Assembly: GCF_001039355.2 (NCBI RefSeq)
Contig: NW_019773519.1
Coordinates: forward strand, 13,905 to 77,904
DNA: 64,000 bases
Source of the DNA: Lingula anatina
Lineage: Eukaryota; Brachiopoda; Lingulata; Lingulida; Lingulidae
Direction of reading: 5' to 3'
Shown here one piece after another: positions 26,061 through 39,668 of the stretch (position 1 is the first letter of the stretch; each line of letters opens with the position of its first letter). The position numbers and the translations under genes are program-made. Under the pieces are notes generated by a model that was given only the letters and a program-made list of their open reading frames with translations, was not told where the DNA came from and did no database searches.

Positions 26061-28086
26061 TCAGTCTAAAGTGTAGTTAAAGTATTGAATGTTTAATATA
26101 CTTCAATGCAGACTAATTCAGCTGCAGATTTCTATAATACTTTAGTGTGACTGTATGCCACTACACCACTTCAATTGTGTTTATATATATACTATTGTAA
26201 TTTTAGTTAAATGATTATATAATGTATACTGTTAGGTCATAGTCACTGTAAAAAAATGTACTTGAACTGCAATAAATAATAATAAATATATGTACAGCCA
26301 TAGAGAGAAAAATGATAAACATCCAGTACTAAGTGAGGATGACAGTTGATGCAGCTACATGCAGTATAAAGACTCACTGTGTTAAAACTTAGTATTAATA
26401 ATCATCTATTAGGGAAATAGTGCACTGTGCAATGCCTATGGTCAAAGATTTTCACATAGATAAATGAATTAATTTCTGTGGCATACTGGGGTATTTAATT
26501 TACACAAGATTTTAAGAGTATATATTTCTCATAGTATTTCATGTGTGTGCACATTATACATGTAACAGTCAGAGGGGTCCTGAAATTAACAGCATGTTTG
26601 ATCAGTGTAACTCATACATGCACTTAATGGTATCACCATCTCTTTCTGTATGGTTAAAAAATCATCAAATGAATGTTAATGATTATACTAATCACAGGAC
26701 TTTGTGTTTATGGAGGTGGGGCCCCGCTACAGGCATAATTAAGGGTGGTAATTTGATCAAGAAAGTCAGATCAATAATGGAGAGGAATTATTGATCTCTT
26801 TGTCTGGCTCTTTGTCTGGTACTTTGTAGTAGTGATTAGGTTAGGCAATACTGTGCCTTTTATCATGTTTGTGAAGTTGAGAGATACATTGAACACATAC
26901 TGTGCACTGTACATTGTACAGTGAACTGTGTGATTTCTTTTTTTTTTTTCTCCTTTTTACAGGGAATGAGGAAGCGAGTGTTGGGTTAAATGCTGCCTCA
27001 AAAGATTGATATCGTAGAAAAACCATTGAATATGTATTGAATGTAAAACTAGCTGCTACATGTATGCAAGGCAGTTCAGTAGATGAATCTGACAGTTTAT
27101 TTGTTTATAACATATGTCATAATATTATGGTGTTTATGATGTATGATATCTAATTAAATTGTCAAGAGTCAGGCTTGTAGTCAGGAATTTCAAAGGAGGG
27201 GGGGGGGGGCGTTCTGAAAAAGCAGACCTTTTTACCATGAAACCTCCACCCCCCCCCCCCCCCCCNNNNNNNNNNNNNNNNNNNNNNNNNNNNNNNNNNN
27301 NTTAAATAAAATTGTAAGGGGTGGGGTTGGTGTAAGGAATTTCAAAGGGGGGGGGGGGGGGCGTTCTGAAAAAGCAGACCTTTTTACCATGAAACCTCCA
27401 ACCCCCCCCCCCCCACCTCCCCCTCCTCGCTTTGGGCCTGAGAGTCACTGAGTAATTTTGTTGGAAATCAAATGTGAAGATTGACCAGCACTTATCAAAT
27501 TATGACAAAAGTAGTAATAGTAATAATTATGTACATGTATAAATATTTTATCTCAATTATGAAATTTCACCAGCACTTGTTTTAAGTTCTGCTCAGAGGA
27601 TGCTTCTGGTACATGTTATGTAGTTTGCTTGCACTTAAGCACAGTAGGCAGTCACAAAGTAAGTTCAAGAGCTTTACTGACAGCTTTTTCAACCCCTGAT
27701 ACCTTATCTATTCCCTTTACTGCCTCACTTACTGTGTACACAAACACTTCACTGGAAAATTTGCTACCATCGTAAAAAGGGATGGATTTGAAGTGCACTA
27801 GAATTGTCAGAAACATTTTAAAGAAAAGGACTTTTAGACTGGGTTTGGAAATGGTTAAAATTGAGAGAAAGTGAGAGAGGAATTAATGAAGGTGAGAAGC
27901 AAGGGAAGGGAGGGAGGGAAAGAAAGAAAGAAATTAAAAGATCTAGAGAAAAGACCGTTGGATGAGTAAAGGAAAGAAAGAAACTTCAATGAGGTAATTT
28001 ACCTGTAGAAGGAAAGAAAGTAAAGAGGGAAAGAAGGACAGATAGATGAATAAAGTAATACCATTGTGCTCATCTCATTTAACAGA

Positions 28087-28123
<37 letters not shown>

Positions 28124-28467
28124 GGTGTATGTATTACACCTGTACCTCTCTCAACTTAACAACATACTTAAGTTTCTAACTTTAAACACATTGCTGATCA
28201 TCATGTGTCATCTGGCTTAGGTAAGACTACAATGTGACTGCCAATTATCTCCTCCAGGCTAGGGGAATTAATGGACATATGAGTATCCCTGGTCAATTAG
28301 AGTATCCCTTGGTCATTTTCTGTCAAGTATGTGGCTATAAATCTGTTGGATGATGTATTGTCACGGCCATTAATCTTGATGTTTCCTTAACTTGTAGGTG
28401 GGTTGTGTTACCCCATTTTAATTGTGGTGTTATTTGGGGGTATTGATGGCTTTGTAATCCTGAATAA

Positions 28468-28499
<32 letters not shown>

Positions 28500-31400
28500 T
28501 TCATTTAGGTAAATTCATACATGGAAGTTTTAATTAATTCCTATATGGATGCACTGAGAGTGTATTAGGGTTTAATTACAGGACATTAATTGTGCAGTGA
28601 TTCCATTACCATGTGTCTGCAGCACACAGCAGGGGCAGGTGAAAACTGTGATGTGGGATATATTTATATACTGGTAATAGGGCGGCGGTGTTTACGAAAT
28701 GGACTATATACATGTATATATGCATATCTCTCTCACCCTGAGTTTCCCCCCAGTTTCACAGATTGGAAATGGCTCTCTATGTGTGCTTTACTTCCTGTTC
28801 TCCTCTTAGTGTATTTAATGTTAGGAATGAGAGAGAGAGAAGGAGGGAGCAAGTAGTAAGAAAAAAAAAGAAAGGAGACAGAGATAGAAAAAGAAAATGC
28901 AAGGAAAAAAGGAGGGAGATAGATATTATAAATGGAGTGAAAAAAGAAAGTGAGGTTTACAGAAAGGGCTGATAAATATCAAATCATTGTCAAATTTATC
29001 ACACATTTTTTAAAATCATTTTAACAAGAAATAATATACTAACAGTAACTGTCATGTGAATGTAACTGGAGGTCCCTCTTAAAGTCTTATCAGTGGTCTT
29101 TATCAGCCCTCTTGTGGTCAGTATCAGCCCCCTTGGTCAGTCCGTGACAACCGCTTAAGTGTAGGTTGGTGGGGCTTCATGCTTCCTGAATACAGCTGAT
29201 ATGGATGTTAATGGGGGAAATTGAAATCTAGTTAAGTCCTTCTTTGAATATGAAATCCAGGCTTAGGCATGTGAAAAATATAGCGTGCTGTTCTAGGGCC
29301 AAATGTATTCCATATACTGAGCCCTGGGTTAGTACATGTATAAGTGATGTTTTTTGAGTGAAAGTTTTTAGAGGTTGAAATGTGTACTGCAGGCAGCAAA
29401 CTCTGTTACCCCCTACAATTTGAGTGACCATTCAATTTGATGTCCAGCTGTTGTTTTGATGGACAAACATGTTGGCAGCATGTTAAATGGTCTGTTAGGA
29501 GTCAGCCAGTCCTGACAGTGGACACAGACTTTCTGAGTAGGTTTTTAACATAGCATGTTTAAATGTTATCAAGACACTTGGCAAGTTTACACAAGGTGGA
29601 CTATCCCTGTGTGATGAAGCAGAATTCATTCATTGATGAAAATGAAGTATCAGTGGAGATTTTGATAAAGAGATAAAAAGTCGTAAGTTCACCAAGATAT
29701 CCTGAGATGACCTTGGGTATTCTGAAATGACCATTTTTAGCTGTGTGTTGGTCTCAGTATTTCCCAAGTCAGTCAACACAAAAAGATCAAAATTTCTGGA
29801 TAACATATTGATACATGTACTCCTTATGTTTTGATTAGGAAAAGAATGAATTTTTTTTATTGGATGGAAAAAGTATCAGATGAAATATACTGATTCGAGA
29901 TAAGATGAAATTAAAGGACAGAAAATGTAGTGATATGAAAAAAAATTGGGTCAAATGAAATAAAATAAGAAAAAATGAAATTGAATTGAATAAGACCAAA
30001 TGAAAAAGCAAAGTAAACTAATTTAATTACCGGATGTACAATGTACTGTTCATCAAATAAAATGTCACAAGGGGGAAGACATCAACAAAAATGTCCATTT
30101 CTCCCATATTTAATGTGAGCAGTGTAGTCTTATGTCTGAACTGAAATTAACAGAAGGAAGACTTAACAGCTGGCGAAGGAGGAAATTGAAAAGTCAAGAG
30201 GGGTTTTATGGGTGAAATGGACGGCCAGCAGGAGTAACTCACAACTAAATGCCAAGATTTTAGAGGTCTGTTTACACTTGTAGTTTTGGACAACATTTTC
30301 TGAAGAAGTACCATTATTTTAGAACAGCCTTGTGAACAGTAATGGACAAGTGTGATCCTATGGTTAAATGATTTTGTATGAGGTAATACAATCAACCTGA
30401 CCTTGCCTTCTAAGTATGTCACATTATAACAAACTCTTCATTGCCAGGATCTATGGAATCTAATAGTTTGCAGTGATTTAAAGGCATGCCTAATATTTAG
30501 ATCATTTTAACTGCCATAGCTAGCTAGACCAGTGTAAATATGGCAAGTGGTGGCGAGGGATTTTTTTTTATGTGTGAGAGGAAACTTTAACTCCACTGTC
30601 CAGATGTGTTTGGTCTTGAACTTACATGACCAGCTGGTAACTAACATGGGTTGTTTATTGCATGCCGTTGGAAACCAGTGCCTAATTGAAATGAGGAACA
30701 GGGTGGAAGGGGGGGGGGGGGGGGGAGTAATGAACAACCTAGCCTAGTAGTTGCATTTTCATTTCATAGTGCATTAACTGTTTTTCTATGGAAATAATTT
30801 GTAATTATTTTCTGCTTAAATAATTTATACGTAATGTTATATACATATATATATATATATATATATGTTCACACATTGGTTGAAAGAAAAGATATCTGAC
30901 ATTTCCTTGCGACTCTACTGTCCAAACAAACACAGAAAAAGAAGTGGTAATTTTAGTGGGAGTCCATAAATAAAAGTTTAACCAGAAGCAGGTTCTATTT
31001 ATTATTAGATCTCCCGTGTAGGTGGTAGGCATATTTTCATTAAGGTAATAACTGCTTGACATCTTCTCAGCAGTGGGTGGATTTCTGGCTGATGAAGCTC
31101 CAAAATAACCAGAATCAGAAAAAGGGGTAATTAGGATGGGGTTACGGAAGGGACATGTATTGGTGAAAAAATGTGCACACTCTTTAAAAATACATGCATA
31201 CACCTCACATTGTTCTAACAACATATGGATATCAGTGATTGATTTTTTTTTCCAAATCAGAGTTTTGTTTATACAAACTCAAGAGGCCCAACTGGTTTTC
31301 GCTTCATGTACCCTCCATTTTAAGCTCAGACAGCAGAAGATAACATGATCCAACCACTTCTAGACTCATTAGTGCATTGATAGCTTTATGGCATACAGTG

Positions 31401-34400
31401 AACATGTTAGGACTGCAGCCAGCTATTTTGAAGGGGGGGATCTTTTTCTGAAAAAGTGGATTTGCATTGAACCCAGTTCAAATTTTGATTCAGAAGACGA
31501 CTTATTTTTAGGCCAAAAGGGTGGTTCATGTGAACCCCCCCCCCTCCCCTCCTCATCAACCCCCCTCCTGCCTACATATCTGATTATCACACCCGAGACA
31601 GATTTCTATTTTTACTCAAACCTAGATTACTATTGATTATTCTCTTTATGTGAGCATGCTTGGCGAGGAGAATGACCTCAGGGCACAAGGCCTTGGGGCA
31701 GAAATGACCATTGCCTATTGACCATTGTCCATTGTCTGGCCGTAACTATAATAATATATTATTGACCAGGCTCTGAGCCGAGGGGGTATGAACATGATAT
31801 GCCATTTGAAGGCATTGGTAGAAAGGACAGGACCGTAGCCAGTGATTTAGAAAAAGAGATTTCGTTTTCAAAAAAGTGGACCTTTTACCATGTGTTCGTA
31901 GATAAAATTTTACCCAGAGAAGACCTTTTACAGCATAAAGAGTGGTTCTTTCTAACTCCCTAAACCCACCCTGGCATTGGCTTGAAGGAGATCTGTCAAG
32001 GTTCTTTGATTGGACATACTACTAATACTTGTACGTGAACACATGGGAGTTTCATGCCAAACCCCCCCCCCCCCCATTTTTTCCTCCTTCCATTTCATAC
32101 ATGTATACATGTACAGTAGTCCTGAAGACAGTGTTTATCAATCTGGTCATGTAAGGCTTCAGTTCTTGTTATTTGAAAAACCTGCATGAATGTATATGAA
32201 TTAACGTGTTTCTTCCTCTCTCTCCTCCCTTGTCTTTATATTTTATAGACATAAAGGCAGTTCTTTAAATCACCCTGACCACCTTGAGGCAGAGATTTCT
32301 TTTTTTCCACTCCTGCTTGAGGATGATGTCCACAGGTCGGTGTTCTGAACATGTCCACTGACTCACTGTCTACTCTGTGGCCAACTGTTAAAACCCTGAG
32401 AGAGATGAAATACAAGTAGTGTCCATTTACATTACGTTAAATACGTCCTGAATGGTGTCCAGTGGTCACCTTGGGGGTATAGCCTGGATCAGTTTCCAGG
32501 GTATTCATTTTAGACCTGAGGGCATATACTCCCTTGGTATTGTTGAAAAGCTCCGGCCATGTAACACAATTTAATTATACGGTAAAATGTGTAACTGTAC
32601 ACCGTGGAATTAATTGGATACAAGTAGATAGATTTCACTGGCAATAAGTTTGTTTATCCGGTTGGGGATGTTATGATATGTTTTCTATGGAAGGTACAAT
32701 ATGTGGTGCTAGAAAAACATGGTCTTTGACGGGGAATGAAGTTTAGTTGAATATTTTGTGGTTTTATAGGTCCTGTTGTATATGGGTTCAGGTGCTTGGT
32801 ACATTTTAGCATCTTGGTCCTATGCACTGGCCATTTTTATTTGTTTTGTGATAAAACAGGCACATTTTGTCAGTTAACTGGACTTGTATTAATTTACTAT
32901 GAGGCATTAAGGCTTCAATTTTTAGTTTTTAAGTATTGACCAAAATTTTGATCTTAATTTCTTTCATGAAAGTGACCCCAGACATCATGCCATCATATTT
33001 ATTTTAGATCATTAGCCATCTTTCTGATTTTAGCAGTCTAAATTATAATCCCCAATACTTTCGAACTATTACTTTACCAGCAATAAAAAAGCCCTGTCCC
33101 CCCTCTCCCCCCCCCCCAAATAAAAGAAAAAAAAGAACCCCTAGTGTGATCATTTATGTGCAGACATCATATCATCAGACAGTTCCTTCCACCTGCACCA
33201 TGAAAGCAGGGTTACATAGTCTGCTGCCTGTGTACACACGAAAACGTGCAGCTGCTTGCTCCGAGAAACCTTTCGTCTGAGGTCACTGGGGGAGTGAATG
33301 AAGTAATTTGTGATGAGGTATTGTTATGTCAACAAAATGGTGGTGCAGGTTTTCCACTGTCTGAACATGTATGGTTGCACAGGCTGGTGTGAAAGTGGCG
33401 TAACAAAAGAATGTACGACCTTTTCAGGGCCATTACATAGTGTCTGGGTTTTTTTCCTTTATGTGGACTCTGCATGAATGCATACTAGTACACAATTTCA
33501 TAAACTGGGTTGCTTATGTGGATTATATAAATGTAGTAACTGAGAAATATTTAAGAATTTCATGGTATCTGTTATTTTCTTTTTCTTTTCTTCCAGACAT
33601 TTTTCTTCTTGTAATGGGGGTATGGTAAGGGGGGCACCAAAGTTATGTAGTCAAAGTATTTTTACGTAAGTATTTTGTTGTCAAAACAGCCAGCAGTAGG
33701 AATGCCCTGTAGTTCCTCATATCTATGCTCTCCTCAAATAAAGAGAGAAAAACAAAAACAAAAAAAAAACATAATTTGTTAACACAATAATGACTTTTTT
33801 CTGTTTAAAAACCAAAAATCACACATGTACTCTCCAGCCCAGACATCTTAGATATGTACCATCCACGTGCAGGGCATTTAATGAACAATAAATACACAAA
33901 GGAAGAAAGCAGGCATCAGAAATGTGTGGTAAGAGTAAAGTATTCTGGTGTACTATGAGACTAAAGGCTCAGGTGAGAGGTTATCTCAATCATCTCCCTA
34001 TTTCTGCCCCATTGTGGTAGTAAAGAGGTAGATTACACGGCTGGGTTGTCGTGGGCTGTGTGTGCGTGAAGAACCTGTGTTACCCTTTACAGGAGGAGGA
34101 GGGACAAAAGAAAAAACTGAATTGTATTAAAAACAAACTGTGTGTAGAACCTGTACTTTGCTTTGGCAGTGGTACCTGTAAGATGCCAATCAGTAAAGGG
34201 GATGGGGGGGGGGGAGAGACGAAAGATAAATATCTATAAATATTTGCCACCCTTTGGATATATCCAGAAATCACCAATGGCAGTTTTTTTTTTTTTTTTT
34301 TTTCAAATTTGTTGAGTAAACAGTAATTATGTGAAAGGAGAGGGTTCAAAAGCAAATTGATTAGAAATTGAATGAATACTACTCTCTCTCCACCACTCTC

Positions 34401-35688
34401 TCCTTCTCTCTCCTTCTCTCATTCCTTCTTTCTTTGTTACACTTTTCTGTTGAGCTGTTTATTTTGAAATGTGTGTTTTGCACACGCATATTTCTGGATG
34501 CGTATATTCATTCTTCTCTTTTTTTCTCTGTGCATGCATGTTGCTTTGCATGCGTGTGTTTGTTTGGCTATGCATGTGTATGTGTGCACACAATTAAGAG
34601 TCATGTGTCTCAACCCAAATGAAAGAGGGTATAGTCTCATTCCCAATGAAACTATCATTCTACATAGGTCTGTAGTTTCATTGGGAATCGGCCCTTACTG
34701 AACACACAGTGCCAGTGGGTTCTGCTCCAAATGGCACCACCATGGACCTGAAGTAAGACGAGGTGACAGAAGTGAGATCGGGGGATAGAAAACCACAAAG
34801 GAAATGAGGTCCTGCGGTCTACCACATCAATTCAAGGGGACACTTACTCACAAAGACTGCAGTATCAAGTACCCTATGTTAGAAAGACATTAAAACTAGT
34901 AATACCACTGCACAAATATTTGATATTTGAAAGAAGACAAAGAAAACGTCTTCAAACAAACATGTGGTTTTTGAAAGAGAAGAAATAGTACAGTATATTG
35001 TATTCACTGGCACAGGTTGTTATTAAGTCCAGTGATGAAATTTATATCTACATGCCCTTTTTTTTCTATTAAAAAATAGTAAGAAAAATGAGCGATCTTG
35101 AAGACTTTTTTGTTTTAGAAATTACCCCCACCCTCCTTTACAGTAAAATATTCTAACAATTTTAATGCCCCATATAGACATGTGCTGTTCTGACAGAAAT
35201 CATTTTCAGTTTTGATATTTTGAAACAGGCACTTGCTTGCACCCCCCTTCAATTATGTAATCCTTAACCTTCTCGTCCTGCCCCCTACCATCTCAGTCAT
35301 TGTCCAAAGAAGACCCTTTTGTGCCAATCTTTTATATATCAGACACACATTCAAGTCAAAAACACAGTGATACCACATCTTTAATAATAGATGCTCTTTC
35401 ACAAGCCCCATGGAAATAATAAAAGGTTTAGTACAAACTGTCATTTCCTCCATCATCTATAGTCATAGAAAATAGGCAAATACACTTCAGTGCCCCTTAA
35501 ATGTTTGACATCTAACAGAACCAAGTGGAACTCTCACCATGGCTTATGCTACATGTGTTAGAGTACTGAGTCAGAATATGCCCAAGGAAGATGTGTTGAT
35601 GATAATAATAGCGATAATGATACTTTGTGACAAAAAAGAAGTGCATGGATATGATGAAAAATATGATACATGTTTTTAAGTAGTTTGG

Positions 35689-35741
<53 letters not shown>

Positions 35742-37623
35742 ACACACACAAACACACAGAGGAACACTGAGGAGTCCACTTTCATTCACCAGACACACAT
35801 GGTAAAACTTATCCAAAAATACAGTCTAGGACACAAAAATGGGATCAAACCAATCCCATCAAATGACACAGTCTTTCAAAATACTCTTTTTATGCTGCCA
35901 TTCCTCTTTTGTATTGTCAGAACCTACAAAAGTTACAAAAGTATTTTTTTCAAGCTTGACAGGGCTAAATGGGTGAACAGGGTGATATAGGTTCTAGTTT
36001 TATAGGTTTGATCCAGGAGATGAAAGAAAATGTACCCAGCGTGAAATAAGATGATGACTGCCTTTTGTCAGGAAGCAGATACATATCTGAACTCGGAACC
36101 TTCAATTTTATCAGTTTTACACAGGCGTTATACAGTAGAGTTGAGGAAGTAGCAACATTTTTTTTTCTGCATTTATTTTTTTTCCTGATGGCAAGGATCT
36201 CATGACATTGCTGCTAGAGCTTTCCTTTTTTATTTATTTAATTTTTTTTACATTTTTTATTTTTTTGTTTAATAATTTTTCTATTTATGAATCAATTATG
36301 TACTCATTTTTTGTTTATTTTATCTGTTTATTTATTTGCTGTAAAAGTGGAAGAGTCCCATTATTTACTCCTCCTCCGGTTAGGGAGGGGAGTAGCAGCT
36401 GTACCCAAATATCCTGTGAATGAAGTGGAAATGCATTGCATTTATAAAATCCTTGTTACTAAATTCCATGGTTCTATACCAAGCAAAGTGTATTTGTTTT
36501 TTAGATTTAGAGTGAAAGGTAACATCTGGTATGTCCAAACTCAAACAAGATTAACTGATTTATTTCTATTCAATTACTGTATTCTGTGGCCTGTATTTCA
36601 TCAAGGAGTTATATCTGTTATAACTCCTTGATTTCATTCAGCATTTTTGATATTTCTGTGGAGTTGCCCCCTGTTTCTTCACTTCAGGTAATTCCCGCCT
36701 TAGACATGGCAAGGGAGGTTTTGGTTTTGATAAATAAATTACAGCTTTCATTCTGCAAGCAGTTTGAAATGTGTAACACTCAAGTTGTTACCCTTAGAAG
36801 GTCAATGTTTGGGAGAAAAGGGATGGACCAGATTTTGTAGTGAAAAGTTTAAACATCAAATTAGAGAAAGGAGACCTTATGAAGTGCAAACAATTCTTTG
36901 GCTTCTAGTGGTGCTGCCATCTTTTGGCAGCTTTAAGAATTTTCCAAATGTGAAGAATCCATTTCTTAGGTTGTGCTCTAAATGCCGGAGAAGACAAGTT
37001 TCCCTGTCATTGAATCTAATAATTAATTGAGTTTATTTGTTTTTGTTATTTATTAATGTTTATGTTCATACCAGTTTTTGCTGCCTAATTAAAAAAGTCC
37101 TGTTTCTTTGTTGAAAGGTTTACTCATTGGAGGCGGCTGTGTATTATACCCGAATGGCTGGAACAGCTGGGAGGTACAGCAGGCGTGTGGGGGGCTATCA
37201 GCAGCATATCAAATAGGTGAGATTTTTTTCTTGTTTGAAAATGATGGAAAACAGTTATTTTACATTAAATTGGTTCTGTTAAGGTGTGTGTGAGAGAGAG
37301 AGAGAGACTTAGTAAATGCATATTTGAAAAATTGTTATACTTGTTAAATTTGAATATGTGGTATTGTCAAATATGTAATCAAGGTGAAATGATTTTCAGA
37401 TGAGAACTTTTAGAATTATGAAGTTGAAGAACATATCAATTTTCAGATTATTCTTTATAGCAAGACTTATTAGTAATTAGGATTCTTTTTTTTAACTTCA
37501 GGCACATGTTCATTCTCATGGGCATATTACCTCACAATAGCAGGTGCTGCCACCTCTATCCTCTGTACTTGTCTATCCTGTCATGCCAGTAAAGAAAAAT
37601 ATTATGGCAGTTATGGAATGTGA
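22898..37623 (+). CDS. LHFPL6: LHFPL tetraspan family member, LHFPL6-like
   Basis: Four-pass membrane protein of the LHFPL group (claudin/PMP22-like fold); the cell role of LHFPL6 is poorly defined, while relatives serve as auxiliary subunits in hair-cell and synaptic complexes. Coding exons: 22898-23372, 37118-37216, 37502-37623 (stop TGA); GT-AG junctions and phases agree, giving 231 residues. Helix 1 is around [24 protein letters not shown]. The first loop has the family block [10 protein letters not shown] plus EECGRY. Helix 2 is around [20 protein letters not shown], helix 3 GGGLQLIAG plus [14 protein letters not shown], and helix 4 [18 protein letters not shown]; the tail is [10 protein letters not shown]. 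The N-terminus is about 25 residues longer than in the human protein; an internal Met may be the true start. A 5' exon begins at 22841. Head-to-head with COG6, as in human. Confidence 0.92.
23444..23584. mobile_element. TCCGAA-type foldback MITE, copy 1
   Basis: A 141-bp unit whose ends contain AATAGTCCGAAG and CTTCAGACTATT. Internal GGTCCGAA and TTCGGAC motifs make it strongly self-complementary. The reverse complement of 38183-38326 aligns along its whole length. Non-coding. Confidence 0.8.
26011..26057. repeat. Poly(A) tract of 47
   Basis: Uninterrupted adenine run following CAGTTTCACAC. No upstream coding remnant or flanking duplication was seen, so I cannot call it the tail of a retroposed copy. 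Confidence 0.9.
27266..27301. other. Assembly gap (36 N)
   Basis: The gap follows a poly(C) run. The about 80 bases before it (27186-27265) and the block at 27337-27415 are near-identical: a poly(G) run, CGTTCTGAAAAAGCAGACC, CATGAAACCTCCA and a poly(C) run. The gap may therefore separate two renderings of one locus. Confidence 0.99.
28087..28120. repeat. (CA)n microsatellite
   Basis: About 17 CA units in LHFPL6 intron 2. Confidence 0.9.
31426..31580. repeat. Dispersed G-run/C-run repeat
   Basis: Contains a G run, TTTTTCTGAAAAAGTGGA, GATTCAGAAGACGAC, GGCCAAAAGGGTGGTT and TGAACCCCC leading into a C run, then CCTGCCTAC. Divergent relatives of the same order are at about 3440-3620, 3690-3770, 27194-27265, 27337-27420 and 31835-31990. 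It is non-coding; a retroposon or MITE origin is undetermined. Confidence 0.6.
35694..35757. repeat. (CT)n(CA)n microsatellite
   Basis: About 21 CT units followed by a short interrupted CA tract, within LHFPL6 intron 2. Confidence 0.9.
36600..36632. repeat. Perfect 14-bp stem inverted repeat
   Basis: Arms ATCAAGGAGTTATA (36600-36613) and TATAACTCCTTGAT (36619-36632) with a 5-base loop. The core AAGGAGTT/AACTCCTT recurs as an inverted pair inside the relic at about 45520-45565. Confidence 0.8.
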
Positions 37624-38182
37624 CAGGTTTGAAACTGTCTCACCTATCGCAGTGAAGCTCTGGAATTTGACAGAATGTCTAAAAGTGTATCAACTGTAGC
37701 AATGAAGATATGGAATGTGAAAGAATTCAACTCAAATAGAAAAATGTGTGACAGTAATGGAGTGTGACAGAGTTAGAATTGCATCTCACCTATCGCATTT
37801 TGGATTGAACTCTCTCAGTGCAACCAAGAACATCATAATGTCACAGGTGTTCTTCAAGGTATTTCATAACTGTCTACAGGAGAGATGTGATTCTTCATAC
37901 AGTTGACACACACCACGTAACAAAATGGAGATTTTACCACAAAAGATTATTATTACATAGTTGATAAGAATGTATAATGCAGTGCTCATATAGGAACATG
38001 AGATCGAGTTATTACTGAAGCAGTTATGGAATTTGAAAGTTGGTTTACAGGCTGTTCATCAAAGCCATCACTTGAAGATGTAATATTTATAAAGAAAACT
38101 TGGCAGAAAAGAATAGATTGCTACTTGAGGAGGAAGCATTTTTGTCTCACATTGCACAATGAACATCAACTTTTGTAAGAAA

Positions 38183-38326
38183 GGGGCCATAGCAATAGTC
38201 TGAAGGTTCAATAGTCCGAAGGTTCATCGGTCCGAATGTTCGGACCGATGAACCTTTGATTATAAAACTGATGAAAATGTAACCATTTTTCGGACCAGTG
38301 AAACTTCGGACTATCAAGACTCTCCC
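38183..38326. mobile_element. TCCGAA-type foldback MITE, copy 2 (inverted)
   Basis: A 144-bp unit, the reverse complement of 23444-23584 with point changes. It includes a near-perfect internal palindrome around CATCGGTCCGAATG. Lies 560 bp past the LHFPL6 stop, so it may be transcribed in the 3' UTR. Confidence 0.8.
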
Positions 38327-39560
38327 ATAAGAAGCGTTATAATAAGGATAATGGAAATCTTCCATGCATCTGTGTGGAGCGTTGATGCTACGCACGGGCT
38401 ACCATGTTCCTGCACATTCCTCCAGTTTCCGGTTTTCGTCAAGTTACAGACTTCCTACCTTTTGGTTTTACATCAGCCAATTTTTTACACTGATTTTGTT
38501 TTGGGGAAAAAAGATTACAGAGTGCCACATTTAGTACAATGGAAGTTATATTACATAAACACAGTGGGTATGTTCTGATGGAAATTGATTTGTTATGCAC
38601 AATGATGAAAATTTAAAGACCCTCTATAAATTAGCTGTCAAACTGACATTGAACAGAGGAAGCAAACTCGATGGTTTTAGCTGTAACGTGGATGATAAAT
38701 TATGTTTTTATATGAAAGATGGCAATTTGGAAGTTTCGATGTTGTTGTGGTCACATTGTTTATGCTTCTACCTTGAATGAAAGTAGAAATGTTTAGAAAT
38801 GTTAATGTCAACACATCTTTCAGATTTTTCTTGATATCCACTTCTTGTTGAGACGTTACCTCATCTTCATCTGAATGTTTATTTGCCTTCTAATATTGTC
38901 ATAATCAAATGCAGAACTTACATGATACTAAGATTTACATTAATTTAAAAAAGGAGTTCTTGTAATGCTTTTATTTGATATTTTATATATTTTTGATATC
39001 CCAGTGGACAAGTCATATAACATTTTAATTAATTAATTACTCTCCAACCAGAGGTTTCCCCAGGATTTGGGGTTCAGGAAGTCCAAAATGTGAATCTGTA
39101 ATTTGGTCATCAATTTACAAGGAAGATATAGGGCATGTTTTGAGGCCAATGGTCGTCCAAATGACAAGTAGAAGTCTCTATGGGGAAAGCACGGTCTTCC
39201 AACTAAATGTAAAATTAGATAAGAAAACGTCGTCAAGTTTGAAACTTCTCAGTCCCTTTTCACAACAAATGATATACCTAAATTATTTAGGCTGTACTCG
39301 TTCACTTAAGGGGTTGACAACATGATGGCAACTCACTTGGAGCATAAGAATGATTTATTAAAGTAGTTATGGTTTTAATGAAGGGTATCCAGACTGTTGT
39401 TGCTAAGGCAGTATTCAAAACAGCAGGCCAACTTTTCCATGGATTAAATATGGCCGATTCACTTGAGTGCTTGTTGTGCAATTCCTACAGGGAATCTGTG
39501 CAGCGTCTATTAAGGAATTAGATGGCAAGCTTTTAAGTGAGTCGCCATATTTGATCCATA

Positions 39561-39668
39561 TTGTTTATTATTATTATTATTATTATTTTATTTATTTTTC
39601 ATTTATTTATTTATTTATTTTATTATTTTACTTATTTATTTATTTATTTTATTTATTTATTTATTTAT
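39561..39668. repeat. TTA/TTTA simple repeat
   Basis: TTA units followed by TTTA units with small interruptions. Confidence 0.9.

Larger units (their letters stand above)
23373..37117 (+). other. LHFPL6 intron 2 (13.7 kb), repeat-rich
   Basis: No convincing nested exon found. Contents: an inverted-repeat element (23444-23584), poly(A) of 47 (26011-26057), an assembly gap (27266-27301), (CA)n (28087-28120), (CT)n (about 28470-28500), poly(G) (about 30710-30725), (AT)n (30842-30866), poly(T) (about 34283-34304), (CT)n(CA)n (35694-35757), copies of a G-run/C-run dispersed repeat (27194-27265, 27337-27420, 31426-31580, 31835-31990) and a perfect hairpin (36600-36632). Open frames in this interval lack splice context or conserved motifs. 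Confidence 0.7.

Noticed and set aside
30805-31224. 139-codon minus-strand frame in LHFPL6 intron 2
   Set aside because: Runs through an (AT)n tract, has no splice context and no domain that I recognise.
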